From: Apodospora peruviana
Lineage: Eukaryota; Ascomycota; Sordariomycetes; Sordariales; Lasiosphaeriaceae
Reading direction: 5' to 3'
DNA length: 64,000 nucleotides
NCBI GenBank assembly: GCA_033439685.1
Contig: JAUEDM010000003.1
Coordinates: forward strand, 3,254,001-3,318,000
The notes under the pieces are model-generated. The model was not told where the DNA came from. It did no database searches and saw nothing but the letters and a program-made list of their open reading frames with translations. Position 1 is the stretch's first letter, and every line of letters starts with the position of its first letter. Shown here piece after piece: positions 1 to 11,400 of this stretch. The translations under genes and the position numbers were made by a program.

Positions 1-2371
1 AATATCTCCGAGCTACGACGGGCTGTTAAGTCTAACGGGCCAAAAAGCCCGTGTCAGTCTGGATGCCGGTCTGTCTGTTGGAAGGTCTTCCTACTCTTCA
101 GGGACACGCCCACCGCGCATTGGTCTGAGATCCTGCGCGAGTCTCGCAACACGTACAGCTCAGTCTGCGCACAGCACCTGAAGTTCATCAAGCATCCGGA
201 GCAGCTAACCGCACTCTCGGTTGACCCGCTCGCCGATGATCCAGACTCACCATGGGATGTCGTGCGCAGAGATGAGCTCATACGAGCAGAGATATTGCAG
301 GATGTCCGCAGGTTGCCAGAAGAGCCGTTCTACCACGAAGAGGTCATTCAGACAATGGTTCTCGATATCCTGTTTCTCTATTGCAAGCTGAACCCAGCCG
401 TGGGTGGCTACCGCCAGGGTATGCACGAAATTTTAGCCCCTATCGTCTACGTTGTGGCCCAGGACGCTATCGACCGCAGTGCCATCGCCACGGACGACCC
501 AGCGGATCCCACCATGGTTGATATGCTAGACTCGTACTTTATCGAGCACGACTCCTACGCCCTGTTCTCCAAAGTCATGGGATGTGCGAGCACCTTCTAC
601 GAAGTTGGGACCGACGCTGGGTCGCTGGCCCCTGAGCGGAACACGATTGTCGAAAAGAGCAAGCATATCCACGAAGTCGCCCTCATGAAGATCGACCAGG
701 AGCTTGCAAATCATCTCAATAACATCGAGGTCTTGCCGCAAATATTTCTCATGTTAGTCGCACCGCTACTCTCCAAGTTGTTCACAGACATGACTAACCA
801 TTTGCAGCCGCTGGATCCGCCTTCTCTTTGGCAGGGAATTCCCATTCGAGCAGTTATTAGTCTTCTGGGATGCGATCTTTGCGTTTGATCCAGACTTGGA
901 ACTGATAGATCTCATATGTGTTGCCATGCTGCTCCGTATTCGGTGGACCCTACTTGACGCCGACTATTCTGTCGCCCTCCAGCTGCTGCTGAAATATCCG
1001 GCTCCCCAGCCACCTCACGGCCCACACACATTTGTTGACGATGCCATCTACCTCAGAGACCACTCCAACGCCGCAGGCGGCGGAAACCTAATACTCAAGT
1101 ATACCGGCAAGAGCCCGGCTGCGTCTGTCGCGGCCTCGAGCTCACGTCCCTCGACACCCTCATTCCAGGGCTTCGGGAGTCTGCGGCAACGTACACTAGG
1201 TGCCAAGTCGCCTTTGGCTTCGTCGGCACGACTACTCCAGCAGCAAGGCGTGGAAGCTTTGCTCCAAGGCGCTGCTAAAGGCATGATTGAGCGGGGCGAG
1301 AAACTCGGCCTGAATCAGGCCGTGAGAGATGCGGTGGGCGAGATACGGCGCAATGTGCAAGGTTTCCAAGAGGTTCGGAGCTCTCCGAGAGGAGCTCGTG
1401 ATTTTAGGCCTTCTTTCGACCAGTCGTCACTGACCGTGACATTGATGGAACGGAGAAACCGCCAGCTGGTAGCCATGCTCGATGAATCGGTGACGACCCT
1501 GAGGCTGCTGGTGGCCTCGAAGCTGGAAGGGGACAAGGAGAAACATATTGAAGCAGTGGAGCTTGCTGCAGCCAAAATTCAGTTCGTCAAGGCATCTTTG
1601 GAGGATTCGAGTTTCACTCTTCCCCCAGATGATGACGATGACCTGCCCCCCATACGCGCACTTTCAATATCCACACACGAGATGCGCTCGCCGACGGTCG
1701 CGCTGGATACTACTCCTGTCGTCATGACTTCCTCCGTGGTCGATGAGACGAGGTCTGCACTATCGTCGCGAGGTCCATCTCCGGTCTCGCAACCGAATCC
1801 TCCCGGGCTACCGGCTCTGGTCGAGGAGAATCCGCTAGCGGAGCAGGCGGCACATGACGCCGACGACGCTGACAAGATGGACACCGACCTTCCTGAACAA
1901 AATCCACCGATACAGTCAACACAAGAAACTAACGAGCCCCTGGCCATACCGTCATCATCAACCCCCATATCGGCGCCAGCAATAGCAATAGCAACAGCCA
2001 AGCCGGAACCACCACCGTCGCCCAAAGACACCCCCAAGGAACAACGACCCAAGGGCCCGATTCCAACCCGGTCTACACTGGCACAATCGTCCTTCTCCTG
2101 GATGCTCGAGCCGGACACTACCTTGTCATCTTCATCTCCACACGTATTATCCTCCTTCTCGTCATCCGGTCGGCCCTCTAGTAGTAGTGGTGATGGTGGT
2201 AGCGCCACCGCGGCCCAGAAACGACGCAGCAACAACGCCAGCCGGGAGAGGAACGCTTTTCTGTTTGGTGAAGTCATCTCGGAAGTTCCAGGTCAGGGGC
2301 CAGGTGGGGGTGAGAAGAAGGTTTCGGCGGATGAGATATTTGGGCTCCAACCAATTCGCAAGTCCAGGTGA
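1..2371 (+). CDS. TBC-domain Rab GTPase-activating protein, TBC1D5-like (5' end outside window)
   Basis: Two visible exons, 1..752 and 808..2371. The frame is open at base 1, so the start lies upstream; 771 residues are visible. The 55-bp intron (GTTAGT..TGACTAAC..GCAG) restores the TBC block ending in FWDAIFAFDPDLELIDL. Both catalytic fingers of the family are present: IxxDxxR (visible residues 98-104, ILQDVRR) and YRQG (137-140). The TBC fold is interrupted by a roughly 50-residue insert, as in TBC1D5/Gyp-type proteins. Everything after about residue 340 is low-complexity Ser/Pro-rich sequence with no fold I recognise. TBC proteins speed GTP hydrolysis by Rab GTPases on endosomal or Golgi membranes; the Rab target cannot be read from sequence. 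It converges on tpt1 with 286 bp between stops. The family call is firm, the TBC1D5 assignment is inference. Confidence 0.93.
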
Positions 2372-2657
2372 TGTATATCTCCGGTATATTTAAGCATTGG
2401 GCTGAGCAGCGGAGCGATATCTGTCACCCTATGTATAAATCTACTGTTATATGCCTCCTGCCTACATATCTCTACAGTCGACCCTGGGCTCTGCAGAGAA
2501 TTGCGGGTGTCAGTGCCACTACAGACCATCACTCGGCCCAGTCAACAGAGCGAGCACTTGAATTCTTGAGATACTCCATAATAGCTCACCAAGGTCAAAA
2601 CAACTAGTTCTAATCGCTAGAAACCATCCATCTACCTTCCTCTAGAGCTAGTTGGAC

Positions 2658-4067
2658 TTATCTGCCCCTCCCCCTTCCACCACCACCTCTACCACCACCT
2701 CTACCACCACCTCTGCCTCCCTTCCCCACCGGTGGCCTAACCCTAATCCCCTTGGGTAAATCAGCCACCCGTTCTCCATCCTTCCACAACAAACCAACAC
2801 CCTGTTTCCGCCCAACCACCTCCTTAAAGAACCTGGTCGGCACAACGCCGTTCTCGTCACCCTCGGTCAACACAACGCCGTTCTCGCTCATCCACCACCT
2901 CATCCCGCCCTCTCTGATACTCACCGCAACATCCACGTACACCAACACCTCGGCATCATTACGCATGCCACTCACAACCCCAGCCTCCGCGTCCTCGGGC
3001 AACCCGACACTGCAATGCACGTGATTACGGCCCATGGGCTTGAGGCCGCCGGATGCAACGATGAGCGGCCAGAAGGCAAAGTAGGTCCCGTGGACGACGG
3101 TGGGCGGGACGGGCACGCTCCCTTCTTCCTCTCCCGAAAGACTGATAGGCTTGAGGAGGCTCTCGCTGTCAACGGTTTTTATGCTGTGGCCTTGGTTGGC
3201 GCGGATCAGCCAGTCCGATGGGTCGGCCCTTGATGATATTTCATCGAGGGAAGAAGGGTTTTTGGGCTTGAGGCCGAAGCGTTGCTTGTCGCTGTCGCGG
3301 ACGGCGGAGACGATTTCTTCAAAGGAGGGCGATAGGGTGCGGATTGGACCCCACAGTAACTTTGTTTCATTGTCAGTAAATTTGTGTTGTTTGTATGCAT
3401 GTGTTACGTGCTTGTATGTGTGAGCGTGTCATGTGTGAAATATATCGCACCATTGTAGTACAAGTCAGTCAACTCACTCACTCACTCACTCACTAAACCC
3501 CCAGAATACAAAAAGATTCGAGTGAACATGGAAATTGAAAAAGAGACTCACCACTTTATCCAAGGGCGCATATCCCTCCCCGTCAAGCTGAATCCCAGCA
3601 TTAGAAGCCTGATGTCTCAGCAGCTTGGACAGCGCCTTTGAAAGCTCGACCTCGTGACCCTGTTCTCCTCTACTACCGCCACGAGCACCTCGAGACCGTC
3701 CGCCCCGTCCGCCGCCCCGACTGCTGCTGCTCTCCATGCGGTCGGCGATTTCGTCCGCCCTTTCCATAACGCCGGCGCGGTCCGCCATTCTGGTCTTCTT
3801 CCCGTTGTGTCTCTTTTTGTTCTGGTGAAAGTTTTGCTGTTGCTGCTGCTGCTGCTGCTGCTGGACTGATGATTTCCCAGTGTTTGTAGCAGCAGGAGAG
3901 GGAGAGGTCCCAGTGTTTGTAGCAGCAGGAGAGGGAGAGGAGGAGGAGGTAAATGTAAATCTGCGTCGCGGTATAACCAGCGGGCGCAGTTGCTGCGAAG
4001 TGGTGAAACTGAAGAAGAGGCGCTCAGCAACAGGCAGGAGGAGCTGATGATGTCCGGTGTTGAGCAT
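2658..4067 (-). CDS. tpt1: tRNA 2'-phosphotransferase (Tpt1/KptA family)
   Basis: Exons 4067..3552 and 3359..2658, phase-0 intron of 192 bp; 405 residues. The enzyme moves the 2'-phosphate left by tRNA ligation onto NAD+ in the last step of tRNA splicing. Family motifs are all visible: LSKLLRH near residue 145, then WLIRANQGHS, HGTYFAFWPLI and GRNHVHC, which carry the Arg-His-Arg-Arg active site. Yeast Tpt1 is about 230 residues, so this protein has about 140 extra N-terminal residues: a basic, possibly mitochondrial leader, an 11-residue tandem duplication (SPSPAATNTG), a Gln run and an RGG stretch. The C-terminus is a second RGG tail. I chose ATG 4067 as the first in-frame ATG; ATG 3788 (MADRAG) would remove the leader and the Gln run and is a credible alternative start. 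Confidence 0.93.
2664..2730 (+). repeat. CACCACCTCTAC trinucleotide-like repeat encoding RGG tail
   Basis: Imperfect direct repeats of a 12-base unit (caccacctctac) on the plus strand. Read on the minus strand they encode the GGR/RGG repeats at the C-terminus of Tpt1. Confidence 0.85.
3472..3494. repeat. ACTC tetranucleotide microsatellite inside tpt1 intron
   Basis: Nearly six copies of ACTC on the plus strand. On the coding (minus) strand this reads as overlapping GTGAGT units, the same hexamer as the gene's own 5' splice site at 3551..3546. A second ACTC run lies at 4306..4324 in the gene's 5' flank. Confidence 0.9.
3838..3863. repeat. CTG/CAG trinucleotide run (polyglutamine in Tpt1)
   Basis: Uninterrupted GCT/CTG units that read CAG on the minus strand and encode the Gln run in the N-terminal extension of Tpt1. 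Confidence 0.9.
3876..3940. repeat. 33-bp tandem duplication in tpt1 exon 1
   Basis: Two near-identical copies, 3876..3908 and 3909..3940, each starting cccagtgtttgtagcagcag. The period is 33 bp, so the frame is kept and an 11-residue unit (SPSPAATNTGT/K) is repeated. Confidence 0.9.
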
Positions 4068-5017
4068 ACAGACACAGTATTGCTCGTCTTTATTCTCAAT
4101 ACGTGTAGAGAAGTCGTAGTTGACCCTTTGCCTTCGTTTGTTCACAGAGCAGGAAGGCAAGGCAAGGGGGCGCGATGTTCAAGCACTCATAAAAGTGTGA
4201 GAATGTCGTCGGCGGGAGTGAGTGCAGTAATTGGTGAGGGTGGGGTGTGGAACCTTGAGGCTTGAGCCGAGCGCAGCGCAACGCTCGCGACGTCGTGAGC
4301 CAAGCAACTCACTCACTCACTCACAAAACACCGCGCTCGGCCTGACTCACTCATCAGCAGATATCAACGCTGCTTCAGTACCGGTAGATAGGTACTCGCT
4401 CACTCCATGGCTACCTAGTTAAGTTTCTACAGGTTCCATAACTTCTCTCATCATTAAACGGGTATTGGAGAGACTGAACTGTCAATCTTGCTCCATCTAA
4501 AGGTGCACCTGCACTTTACGCAATGAATTCTTACATCAGCAATACGTCTGATTTTCACACGACATCAATAGTAATCCGTATTAACCAAAAAAATAATAAC
4601 AATAACAATAATCTCATAAATATACAGTTCTGCTAGCTTAACGGCCGCCAAACACCCACATGCTTGTTACCCTCAACTATCTTTGTCCTATCCAGGAGAA
4701 GACACCATCACCAAGAAAGAACCACCGCAACGTACGTATCGGCCTGAGAAGATGGAACAAAGGAATATGACAAAAAGCGGCCGAGAACAAAAAGGCCTAA
4801 TAGATAAATATGCCAGACTTCGTTAATGGTCTCACAAACCAATGCAGACAAGAAAGAAGAAACAAAGAGCAGAAAAGCCAAAAGAAACGCCCTGCGCATG
4901 ATGGTAATATTTTGGTGCTGCTGCTGTTGGTACATTTCGTGAAACATCATAGTATGTCTGACTTTCGAAAGAATCATAAGGCCGTCATTTTTGTTTTTCC
5001 TCTCCAACATTCCCACG
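4068..5017. other. Intergenic: tpt1 5' flank and 3' flank of the next gene
   Basis: No coding region recognised. It holds the second ACTC run at 4306..4324 and an A-rich stretch with AATAAT/AACAAT repeats at 4588..4612. Both flanking genes lie on the minus strand, so it contains the promoter of tpt1 and the 3' end of the gene at 5018-8423. Confidence 0.6.
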
Positions 5018-8000
5018 TCATCTATACACTCCTCCGACTCCTCCATTCTGCTGCGTATTCTGCTGCAGGCTCGGAAGACTAGGGATCCCACTCTCGCGCT
5101 GCCGATTACTGATACTACCAGTCCGGTTGAGCATCGCCGTATGGCTAAGAGAGAATTGCCTCTGCCCCCGGTCCTCAGCTAGCTTTTCCGCCACGCTATT
5201 GGTCGGCTCTCGTTCTGTCGCCGGCGTTGTCCTGTCCAGGAAGCGACGTTGCATGCTTCCAGCCGAGGTTGGCGTCGACGGAGTCACGAGTCGGGGGTTG
5301 AACGAGGATGAGACGAGGCGACGGCGTGGTAGGGCAGAAGACCCCAGCGAGCTGTTGTCTGGAGGCGACGTCTGACCCTGCGTGGTGAGATCGCGATCAC
5401 GAGCTGCAGCTCGGAAACTGTTGACTTCAGTGGTGGCTCTGGAAGGTGCCCTGAAACGCCGAGACTCATCCTCATCCTCCTCATTCATCCTTTTCCGGCT
5501 GCGAAGCAGTAAAGAGGTTTTACGACCATGTTCCTGATGTATTTCCGGCTCCTCGGTTCCGGCTCGCCGAGTCCTAAGTAGTAATGACGACCTCCTTCCA
5601 GAGGCCTCCTCGAGCTCCTCGGTCCCAGCTCGGCGGGTGCGAGCCAGCAGCAGAGACGACTTCCGACCAGCACTAGTGGGTTCCAACGGCGTCAATGGAG
5701 CACCCACGAATCGGGGGCTGGGCAGCGCGGCTGCGCCTAGCATTGTCATTCTCCTCTGTTCCAGACTAGTCGGCGCCCTGGGACTTGTAACCGATTTTTC
5801 TATGGTTGACTCTGCCATAGTAACTTGCCGCTTTGGGACTGCCAGTGCTGAGGGACCCTTTGGAGCTTCCTTCTCGCGCATAGTCTGGGGTTGTTGGGGC
5901 GCCTTCTTCACCTGGTTCATCTCATCGGCTAACGCTATACATAATTCCGTTAGACTTCTGCAGATGTTATCTGTCCTCCGGCGAAGCTGTCGATCTGTGA
6001 TACTGCCACCGCCTCCCACTGTGCTGGCACCACTCGATATTGGGCCGGGCTGACCCGGGGCACCCATCATGTTGGACAGTGCAAGTGCCTCGGTTGCCGC
6101 CGTCTCGATGGCGTCAAAAACCTCGGAACTAACAAGGCCTTTTGTCTTCGAGAGAGCAGATAATAGAATCGGTTGCGACTCCCGCTGTGACGAAGTAGTA
6201 CTACTGACGTCTATTTGAGCAGCACCGGCCCCAGTCCCGGCCCCGGCCCCAGATCCCCGTTTGGGCGACGCCGACATAGTCGTGGCATTGGTCGTGGCGG
6301 TAGGGGGCCGGTCGTCAGATGCTCTAGACATTGCCGCACCCGAGGTGGGCGGAATCTTGCCTGTCAGTTCCAACCGATGAATGCGTGACTTGAGGTCGTC
6401 TAACTCATCCCAAACAGTGGATGGTGCGGCTGTCGTCGAGGCCGAAGATTCCGTTCCTTCAACACCATGGTTTGTATCGACAGCATGATGAGCATCATGC
6501 TTTTGAAAGTCTGTCGACTTGGGAACTAACGGTGACGAGTTGTAGGCTCGACCTTGCCCCAGCGCTGGATTCACATTTTTATATTGAGCAGTCCTGCTGG
6601 CCGAATACCCAGAATTGCTATCTGGTATGGACGGCCTTCGTCGCGAATACGGCGAGTTTCCATCTGGAGATGCATCTTGGAAATAAATCTGCCGAGTAAT
6701 AGGGGACGGTCTTAAGGGAGTCCGGGCAGTCTGAGACCGACCCGAATCCTCAGGAGCTGCTGTAATAGTAGGAGCCTGCCTCTCTCTTGTAGTTGCGCGG
6801 TGATTTAACTCTCTTGTTATTTGCTGGGCTGACTGGCTCTCCGTCAACTTGCGGTTTCGAGAATTCTCGCGCTGGTCTGAGAGACGTCGTGTAATTTGTG
6901 GCGGTGACGTAGCCTGATATATGGGGACTGCTGCAGAGAGCGGGCGACGATGTGAACTCCGAGTGACTCGCGACTATCCAAACAGTTAGCCATCATATTT
7001 GATACCGTCTCCAGGGTTTCAAGTTCATTCGAGCCGAGTGCAACAGTGAGAACTACGATGCGCCTCAGAAATTGCGCACGGTACTCGACGAACATGCCGG
7101 GGAAGAGACAAAGAGGACCGAGATCGAAGGCGGAACATGAAAGAGTCTCGAGTAACTTACAATTGCGCTTTGGTCTTCCCTCGCGCCCCGCTCGTCCATT
7201 TGCCGACGTGCAGAGTCCTCGCGGGCGATATTCATAAAGATGTCGGCCGTGTTTTCATTATCCGTCGTCGGGTCCGCCGAGTCGGGCGGTGTTATCTGCG
7301 AGTAGTCGTCATCTCCCCTGCCCTCGAGGGCCCTTAATGTGCGATCTCTTTGATTAGGGTCCGTGATGTCCGACCCGAATGAGTCGTCCGACGCACGTCG
7401 AGTGTGCATGTCTAGAACCAAACTCTTGCGCGAACCCGAGGAGCGAAACGATCGAATCGGTGGAATGACTGCGCGCCCTCCTCCAGAGGCGGTCGCTACA
7501 GTCGGTGGTCGGTACGAAACTGGCGGTCGCGATTTTCGCTTGTCATCGGACTTTGCAGACTCGACTGTCTTGGGCAACACCAACTCCCGCTGTCCTTGCG
7601 CCCACTCCTTGGTCGATTTTTCGGCGGGGTCGGTCGGCTGAGCGGTTTCGACAGCGTGCAAGCGCGACGAATTCAATGCGGATTTGAGCGGTGACAAGGT
7701 TTCCGCACCGTCTGCAATGACAGAGGTAGTCAGACGACGTTTGGCGACCGGAGTTGCAGTGGATGACGCCTTGGAAACAGTGACGTGCGAGATGTTGGCA
7801 AGACTGGGCGAATCCGGAAATGACGCTGGTCGCTTTACGGATGGTCTAGACGACGTTGTGGCTGACGGAGGCTGGATGGTCGATGTTCGACTTCTCGTGA
7901 GGCCGGGGTGGTGCAAAAATTGTGGTACCGACGGCGGGGTTTCAAATGAGGCAGGCTTGTCGGCAGGATTCTGACGGTTGTTGTGGTTGTTGGGGTTTTG

Positions 8001-8423
8001 GTGCTGGTGGAGGCTGTCGGGAAGCGATCCGGAGATTCGCTGGGTCTGATCATGCGCGATTGCGTCTCGCGGGCTTTCGTCGTCGGCTGTGTTTGGTGCA
8101 GGGTTTGGTGACACGGGGGAGGGTGGCATGTGTTGCAGCAATGAAGGCAAAACGAGCGCGTCTTTCTTCAGGTCGGCGAAACGAAAGGCGGGCAGTTTAG
8201 ACGAATTGTGATTTTGGCGATGGGCGTGGAAAACACTGTTGCTGTTTTCATGCCTGACCGAGCTGGTGTTGGCGGCACCAGTTCCGTTGGGTGAATTGTG
8301 TTTGTTGTTGCTGTCGGGGCTGCTTATGTTTAGTGCATGGGCGGGGGCAGTGTTGTATGACGGCGCGGTGGAATTTGGATTTGGGTCGTGGCCCGCTTCA
8401 GCTGCAAAACTGGACGATGTCAT
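5018..8423 (-). CDS. Large Ser/Pro-rich conserved fungal protein, function unknown
   Basis: Exons 8423..7161 and 6973..5018, joined in phase 0 over a 186-bp intron (GTAAGT..GGCTAAC..TAG); 1072 residues. The start is ATG 8423 (MTSSSFAAEAG). I do not recognise a named family. The protein is mostly disordered and rich in Ser, Thr, Pro and Arg. Three parts look folded: a short predicted coiled coil around WDELDDLKSRIHRLELTG, a helical block at LSKTKGLVSSEVFDAIETAA, and another at RRTDNICRSLTELCIALADE. Residues about 855-915 hold three imperfect repeats of GRKSSLLLRTRRAGTEE, each with a basic-X-Ser/Thr site. No signal peptide or membrane segment is apparent. A scaffold or cytoskeleton-linked role would fit the composition, but that is a guess. 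Confidence 0.8.
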
Positions 8424-11400
8424 TATATCTGAAGGTCCGCAGTGCAGCGGCTCTCGGTGCCGGCTGCCGCTGCTGTTGCTCCAAGTCTCCGGTGCTGTTG
8501 CTCCAAGTCTCCAGGTGTGTGGCCGTTTCCACGCAAAGCGTGCCCCCGTCACTTCCAGGTCCTGACTTCCTATTTTCCCGTCGTGCCGTGCTCGCTGTCG
8601 TTCCGGGGCCACCTCAGTTCTCGGATCTCGACTGTTGACTCCCGGGCCGCGAGCTCATTGGTATTGCTTGTATAATTATTAGAAAGACGACACCAGCGAG
8701 CCGGGAAATCCATCAGGACTCCAACACCGCTTTGGTCCTCAAGTTGGCGAGAATTAGGTTGCAAATTATGTATGGGACGGGTTCGTAACGCTAGGAGAAC
8801 CTTGACCGTGAAATATAGAACGGAAAGAATATAGGTCGGTCGTATTAGAGCATTAGGTAGGTCGTATGTAATATTTCGAGGAGACTGCAGCTCACCCCGT
8901 GGTAAGGAGCGAAGAAGGACGGCGACAAGGACGCAAAATGGCGAGCTTGTAGGAAGGGAAAGGCGGTTGAGGCAAGAGATAGCTGAGTGGGAGCACTGGG
9001 TAATGAGGAGGGGGCACGTCGGAGAGTCTAGCTTCCCGGGAGGGAATATCGACGACGGGACCCTGGACAGCCCAATAATACTATCAAAATGGACCCATGG
9101 GGACTGGATAAGGTTACGAAAAGTCCACCTCCACCTTTATTTTGCGTTTGTTCACTTCAGGACGTCGAACGAACGCCAAAAAGCAGGAACCAGGATCAAA
9201 ATGCAACCTTCGAACTCGGGCCGTCGACTGATACGGTGGCGTGCCATCAGGCTTAGGACGAAGACACGTTCGGCACTGCACCGGTATCCAGCAGTACTGG
9301 ACAACTGAACGTCACTCATTGAAGACTGGAGAGATGGATTTCAACAGAATTTTGGCCCCTTTCATCGTGTCGTCCATGCCATGTGTGCAGGGCAGGAGGC
9401 CGTGAGCCAGAGCCATAAACCCCCAAACCCAACAGCAAACTGAAGTGTACTCTCAACCGAAAATCCACCCAAATACGTGTTGTACAACCTCGCCTGCGCC
9501 ACCTGGGCTGTCTCTGCCGCTTCTCTGCAAGAACATGTTTCGATGGCCAGTGCCATTTTCCATGATACACCCGACACCTGCCGACTTACATAACAAAAGG
9601 AGAGTCTCCACGCCAAAGCGCAACACGTTTTCCGTGTTGAAGAACCACAGGCACTGCACGTCGCATCAAGCCCCACAATCACTGCTGTTGTCCCGCCCGT
9701 CCAGCATGGGCCATAGCGATGGGCATGCACGCTTGTAGGGAGGCAGGGAGGGGGCACGAGCACCAGTTCGATATTGCGTGATGTTGAAAATGGCTGGTTG
9801 GATTCTACCTACCTACTACCGGTATGTCGGTGTTTCAAACGGCATATTGAGTAGATACCGATGTGCTTGCTCATCTCTGGAGACATGCGCGTTCTGTACG
9901 GGTTAGAGGCCTCACGGCATCGAGACGTCGACCTGACTGCGAAAGGGAGAGACCTAATAAAAGAAGGAAAGTTTGAAGTTGGGGGATCGTTTGCATTTGA
10001 CGAAATGAAGGGCATCGGCACAACAAGGGGGCTCCCCAGCAGCACGCAAGCAACAGGGGCACCAAGAAGGCTGGAAAGCCTAAGCTTACAAAATGAGGCA
10101 GGAAGGCTTGACTGGGATCCTACAGGGGTCATTTTCACCGTGGTCCTCAAGTCATTGGCGAATCAGAACCTGACAGTCAGCAACTAACAAAGACCAAACC
10201 ACTGATGTTGTGCACTGGCTGGATGCCGCCGTCAAAATTCTTTTCTTTTTCTGCATCTTGATCTGATGCAGATGTGAAGAATTGGTAGAGAATGGGTCTT
10301 TAGGGGATGCGTGGATCGCCCGGACGAGTTGCTTTCTTTTTCAAGTCCGCCGAGGACCGGGGCCGGAGTCGTCCGCCGCTTTCTGGTTGAGATGACATTT
10401 ATCCGTTCACCTGCTCAAAGCCTCAAACACTATCAGGGCCATACTTCATCACGCCGACAGTTGGCGAAGTCGCAGGATGTTTCTTTCGTCCTACCTGCAT
10501 TTTCTCGTTCAAGTTAAAAAAAGAGAATAAACCTCCGCCTTGCAGATATCATCCCCTGTACAAGTAGCGTCACAGGGGCTTGTCGGAGTCGAGATGCCCT
10601 CCCGCCGTTGTCTTTTTTATTTTTTGACTCCGTTCTTTTTGTTCCTTTTTTTGTTCCTTTCCTTCCCGGTAATTCTGCGACTGTTCACCACCGAAGACTT
10701 CTATTTTCTTATCCGATGTTCTGGCCGATGGATAACCTTTCTTATCTGACCTCTCGAAACTTTGGTCTTCTCGCGAATGTCAAAGCCATCGACCACCATT
10801 ATAGTCTCTCTGACCGAGACCGTGTCAACAAAACGGCTACCTAGTGATAAAAGCTTCTCAACCACTAAGTGTTAGGTGCATGAGTTTAGTGCATCGTGTA
10901 AACCAGCACGGACAAAGAGCTTCAGCGCCAAAGCAAAAACCTCCGGACTTGGGAGCAACTCGGGCCTTGGCTTCAGTCGATAGCGTGTTTGGATATCTGT
11001 CCACAATGTTAATTTTCATTCAGCGCTCAAACTGCCGAACTGATCCTTCAACGAGCATCAATCATGTCAAGAACGGAACCCAGCAACTGAATACTGTGGT
11101 GGCCAGTGGAATCATTGCCGTCGTCGTGTGCTTTCCTCCGGCCTGCTTGCATATCAGAGACAGTGGAAGCAATTCACGAATAGGATATCGAAGCACGAAG
11201 TCATCCATGCAGTAGTGCTGCCTGTCGATGTTTGAGAAAGGAGTTGCGCTTGTGCAGACAAGCAGACAAGACAGGCTGCAGGGTGCACCGTCCGTTGCTC
11301 GCTCGCGCTTCAGGGATCAGGAAATAAAGAAGATGCTTTCCTTCCTTTCTCCTTTGTTTCTTGTTTTCTTGGAGCCCTGCCGACGATGTTTTCTAAACCT

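Noticed and set aside
6844..7095. Frame MFVEYRAQFLRRIVVL as an extra exon of the large fungal protein
   Set aside because: To rejoin the downstream frame it would need an intron of about 33 bp, too short. A single 186-bp intron (7160..6974) gives a clean phase-0 junction.
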